Shown: positions 62,814 through 64,000 of the stretch, in pieces
Layout of the letters: every line of letters begins with the position of its first letter
Numbering within the stretch: the stretch's first letter is position 1
From: Bdellovibrionales bacterium
GTDB lineage: Bacteria; Bdellovibrionota; Bacteriovoracia; Bacteriovoracales; Bacteriovoracaceae
Length of the DNA: 64,000 nt
Direction of reading: 5' to 3'
Assembly: GCA_018646675.1 (NCBI GenBank)
Contig: JABGUH010000027.1
Coordinates: 1-64,000 of the forward strand
Notes under the pieces: generated by a model
What the model saw: only the letters and a program-made list of their open reading frames with translations
The model's database searches: none
Told to the model about the DNA's origin: nothing
Made by a program: the position numbers and the translations under genes

Positions 62814-64000
62814 GCTAAGATTGTCTACGATACAGTATTGCTCTTTAATCTTCGGAGCACTCCTTTTTCTTATACCGTTTACTACTCAAGCAGCAACCAA
62901 AGCGACTGCAGTGGATATAGCTACTTGCAAAAAATGGTTTCCTCCACCTTTCAAGCAGCAATTTGCTGGTGGCTTTACTATCTCAATTCGATCTTCCTAT
63001 AAGTTTGTAACTGTAGTTAACATTAATAACCCGGCCGAAAAGCGCTACTACTTGTTAAAATCGAAGAGGGGTTTGAAAAAGCATCCAGAGCTTCTGCCCC
63101 AGGCTTGCCTGAAGCTAAATTCAATATTGGTGCCGGTTAAGAGGGTTGTCGCTCACTCCACCACTCACTTAGCAACAATTGAGCAGCTCGGAGAGGGAAG
63201 AAGCGTCAAGGGGTTTAGTAATCTAGCTCTGATTACATCTTCCAGCCTACTGGATGCTGTTTCGAAAAAACAGCTTGTAGACGTACTGTTTCCCCCTAAC
63301 CCTGAGCGGGTGATTACCCTAAATCCTGATTTGGTGATGGTCTATATTGCACGCTCGGCTCAAATGGAGGGAGTAGCAGCACTAGAACGTCAGCATCTAC
63401 CAGTTGTTGTAAATCAGGATTATCGAGAACAAAGTGCATTGGCCAGAGCGGAGTGGATTAAATTTGTCGCTGTATTTTACGATAAAGAGGATCTCGCTCA
63501 GCAGATATTTAAGCAGATTGTTGACCGCTATCAAGCACTGGTTATTAAAGCAAGGGGGGCGGCCAGTCGTAGTCGTCCTGTGGTTTTATTGGGGAGTAAT
63601 CGACATGGTGTGTGGAGTGCTCCCGGCTTAAATAGTGATCTGGTCCAAATGGTTAGAGATGCGGGAGGGAGATATCTTTTTTCTGATATTGCGACAAAAG
63701 GTAAGGAGCATCGAGTTTCACTACGCCATGAGCAGGTTTTATCACGACTAGCAGCTGTAAATTTTTGGTTTCCTCATAATGGATGGAAAACAGAGCAAGA
63801 TCTGTGGAGTGAAGATCGACGCTATCAGAGAATGGATGGTTTAAAGAGTGTCGCAATCTATAATAATAATCGACAGCTGAATTCACAAGGTGGAAACAAC
63901 TACTGGGAGATGGCGGTAATGAGGCCGGATCTATTATTGATGGATTTAATTCGCATGATTCATCCTGCGATACTGCCAGATCATAAACTACATTGGTATC
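62791..64000 (+). CDS. Periplasmic binding protein, siderophore/cobalamin type, partial
   Basis: At least 403 residues, cut by the window end. It starts ATG 62791 (AAGGTGG upstream), overlapping the amidase by 23 bases. A signal peptide (~1-37, LLFLIPFTTQAA) is followed by the class III binding-protein pattern: FVTVVNINNPAEK, the LVPVKRVVAHSTTHLATIEQ strand, FPPNPERVITLNPDLVMVY, QHLPVVVNQDY, VLLGSNRHGVWSAPGLNSDL and the C-terminal LLMDLIRMIHPAILPDHKLH. These bind iron-siderophore, heme or cobalamin for ABC import. The lipobox is absent. The permease would lie beyond the edge. Confidence 0.8.
   Translation, partial: MQRFLSFKLRLSTIQYCSLIFGALLFLIPFTTQAATKATAVDIATCKKWFPPPFKQQFAGGFTISIRSSYKFVTVVNINNPAEKRYYLLKSKRGLKKHPELLPQACLKLNSILVPVKRVVAHSTTHLATIEQLGEGRSVKGFSNLALITSSSLLDAVSKKQLVDVLFPPNPERVITLNPDLVMVYIARSAQMEGVAALERQHLPVVVNQDYREQSALARAEWIKFVAVFYDKEDLAQQIFKQIVDRYQALVIKARGAASRSRPVVLLGSNRHGVWSAPGLNSDLVQMVRDAGGRYLFSDIATKGKEHRVSLRHEQVLSRLAAVNFWFPHNGWKTEQDLWSEDRRYQRMDGLKSVAIYNNNRQLNSQGGNNYWEMAVMRPDLLLMDLIRMIHPAILPDHKLHWY

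Noticed and set aside
1..64000. tRNA, rRNA, CRISPR, IS or prophage genes
   Set aside because: No tRNA cloverleaf with CCA, no rRNA core, no direct-repeat array with spacers, no transposase or integrase motif was seen.

Overview
The window reads as an ordinary chromosomal stretch of a Gram-negative bacterium of moderate GC. The best guess is the Bdellovibrionota / former delta-proteobacterial predators and relatives. This rests on gene content only: large secreted or lipoprotein genes carrying the Ig-like 'YSDASC...LGSG.KADFEG' repeat, a SpoVR-DUF444-PrkA block in a non-sporulating cell type, many TTG and GTG starts, and an outer-membrane biogenesis set (MsbA, BamE-like lipoprotein, beta-barrels). 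About 51 protein genes are supported. I see no rRNA, tRNA, CRISPR array, insertion sequence or prophage.

Layout. 1-3.7 kb: a partial lysine-rich repeat protein (minus), a very large TadE/G-like secreted protein (minus) and a small zinc-ribbon membrane protein (plus) behind a structured leader. 3.9-6.5 kb: a Na+/solute symporter, RidA and a DUF218 protein. 6.5-10.1 kb (minus): lipoprotein, gmk, then bifunctional (p)ppGpp synthetase/hydrolase. 10.4-13.1 kb: a NYN-domain protein and a FliL-like membrane protein, convergent with a sigma-54 activator. 13.3-14.3 kb: EngB and a small membrane protein. 14.3-20.5 kb (minus): RpoH-like sigma factor, then rpsO-pnp-dut, a small protein and a 14-heme lipoprotein cytochrome. 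20.6-23.7 kb: two divergent secreted proteins of unknown role around a palindrome. 23.8-28.5 kb (minus): prkA-DUF444-spoVR. 28.8-34.3 kb (plus): PP2C phosphatase, membrane LytM peptidase, secA and an acidic protein. 34.3-36.9 kb (minus): two related surface proteins. 37.1-41.4 kb (plus): 84-aa protein with trxB, enoyl-CoA hydratase-like, and a ferritin-like protein coupled to a conserved 476-aa protein. 41.6-51.8 kb: ssb, a 1322-aa periplasmic protein, msbA, a 1.1-kaa modular lipoprotein and a 68-aa protein. 51.9-56.9 kb (plus): PilZ-like membrane protein, tadA, uvrB and a receiver-ankyrin protein. 56.9-60.0 kb (minus): YgfK-type oxidoreductase. 60.1-64.0 kb (plus): a chalcone-isomerase-like protein, SpoIID, an amidase and a metal/cofactor-type binding protein cut by the window end.

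How the genes fit together. Stress control recurs: (p)ppGpp, RpoH-type sigma, PrkA/SpoVR/DUF444, a sigma-54 activator and a PP2C phosphatase. Envelope biogenesis and cell-wall remodelling form the second theme: SecA, MsbA, LytM, SpoIID plus amidase, lipoproteins and beta-barrels. No single cluster is an obvious new defence or biosynthetic system. The least explained items are the 14-heme lipoprotein, the SpoIID-amidase-binding-protein cluster, the receiver-ankyrin fusion, the FliL-like protein away from flagellar genes, and the 1322-aa repeat protein.
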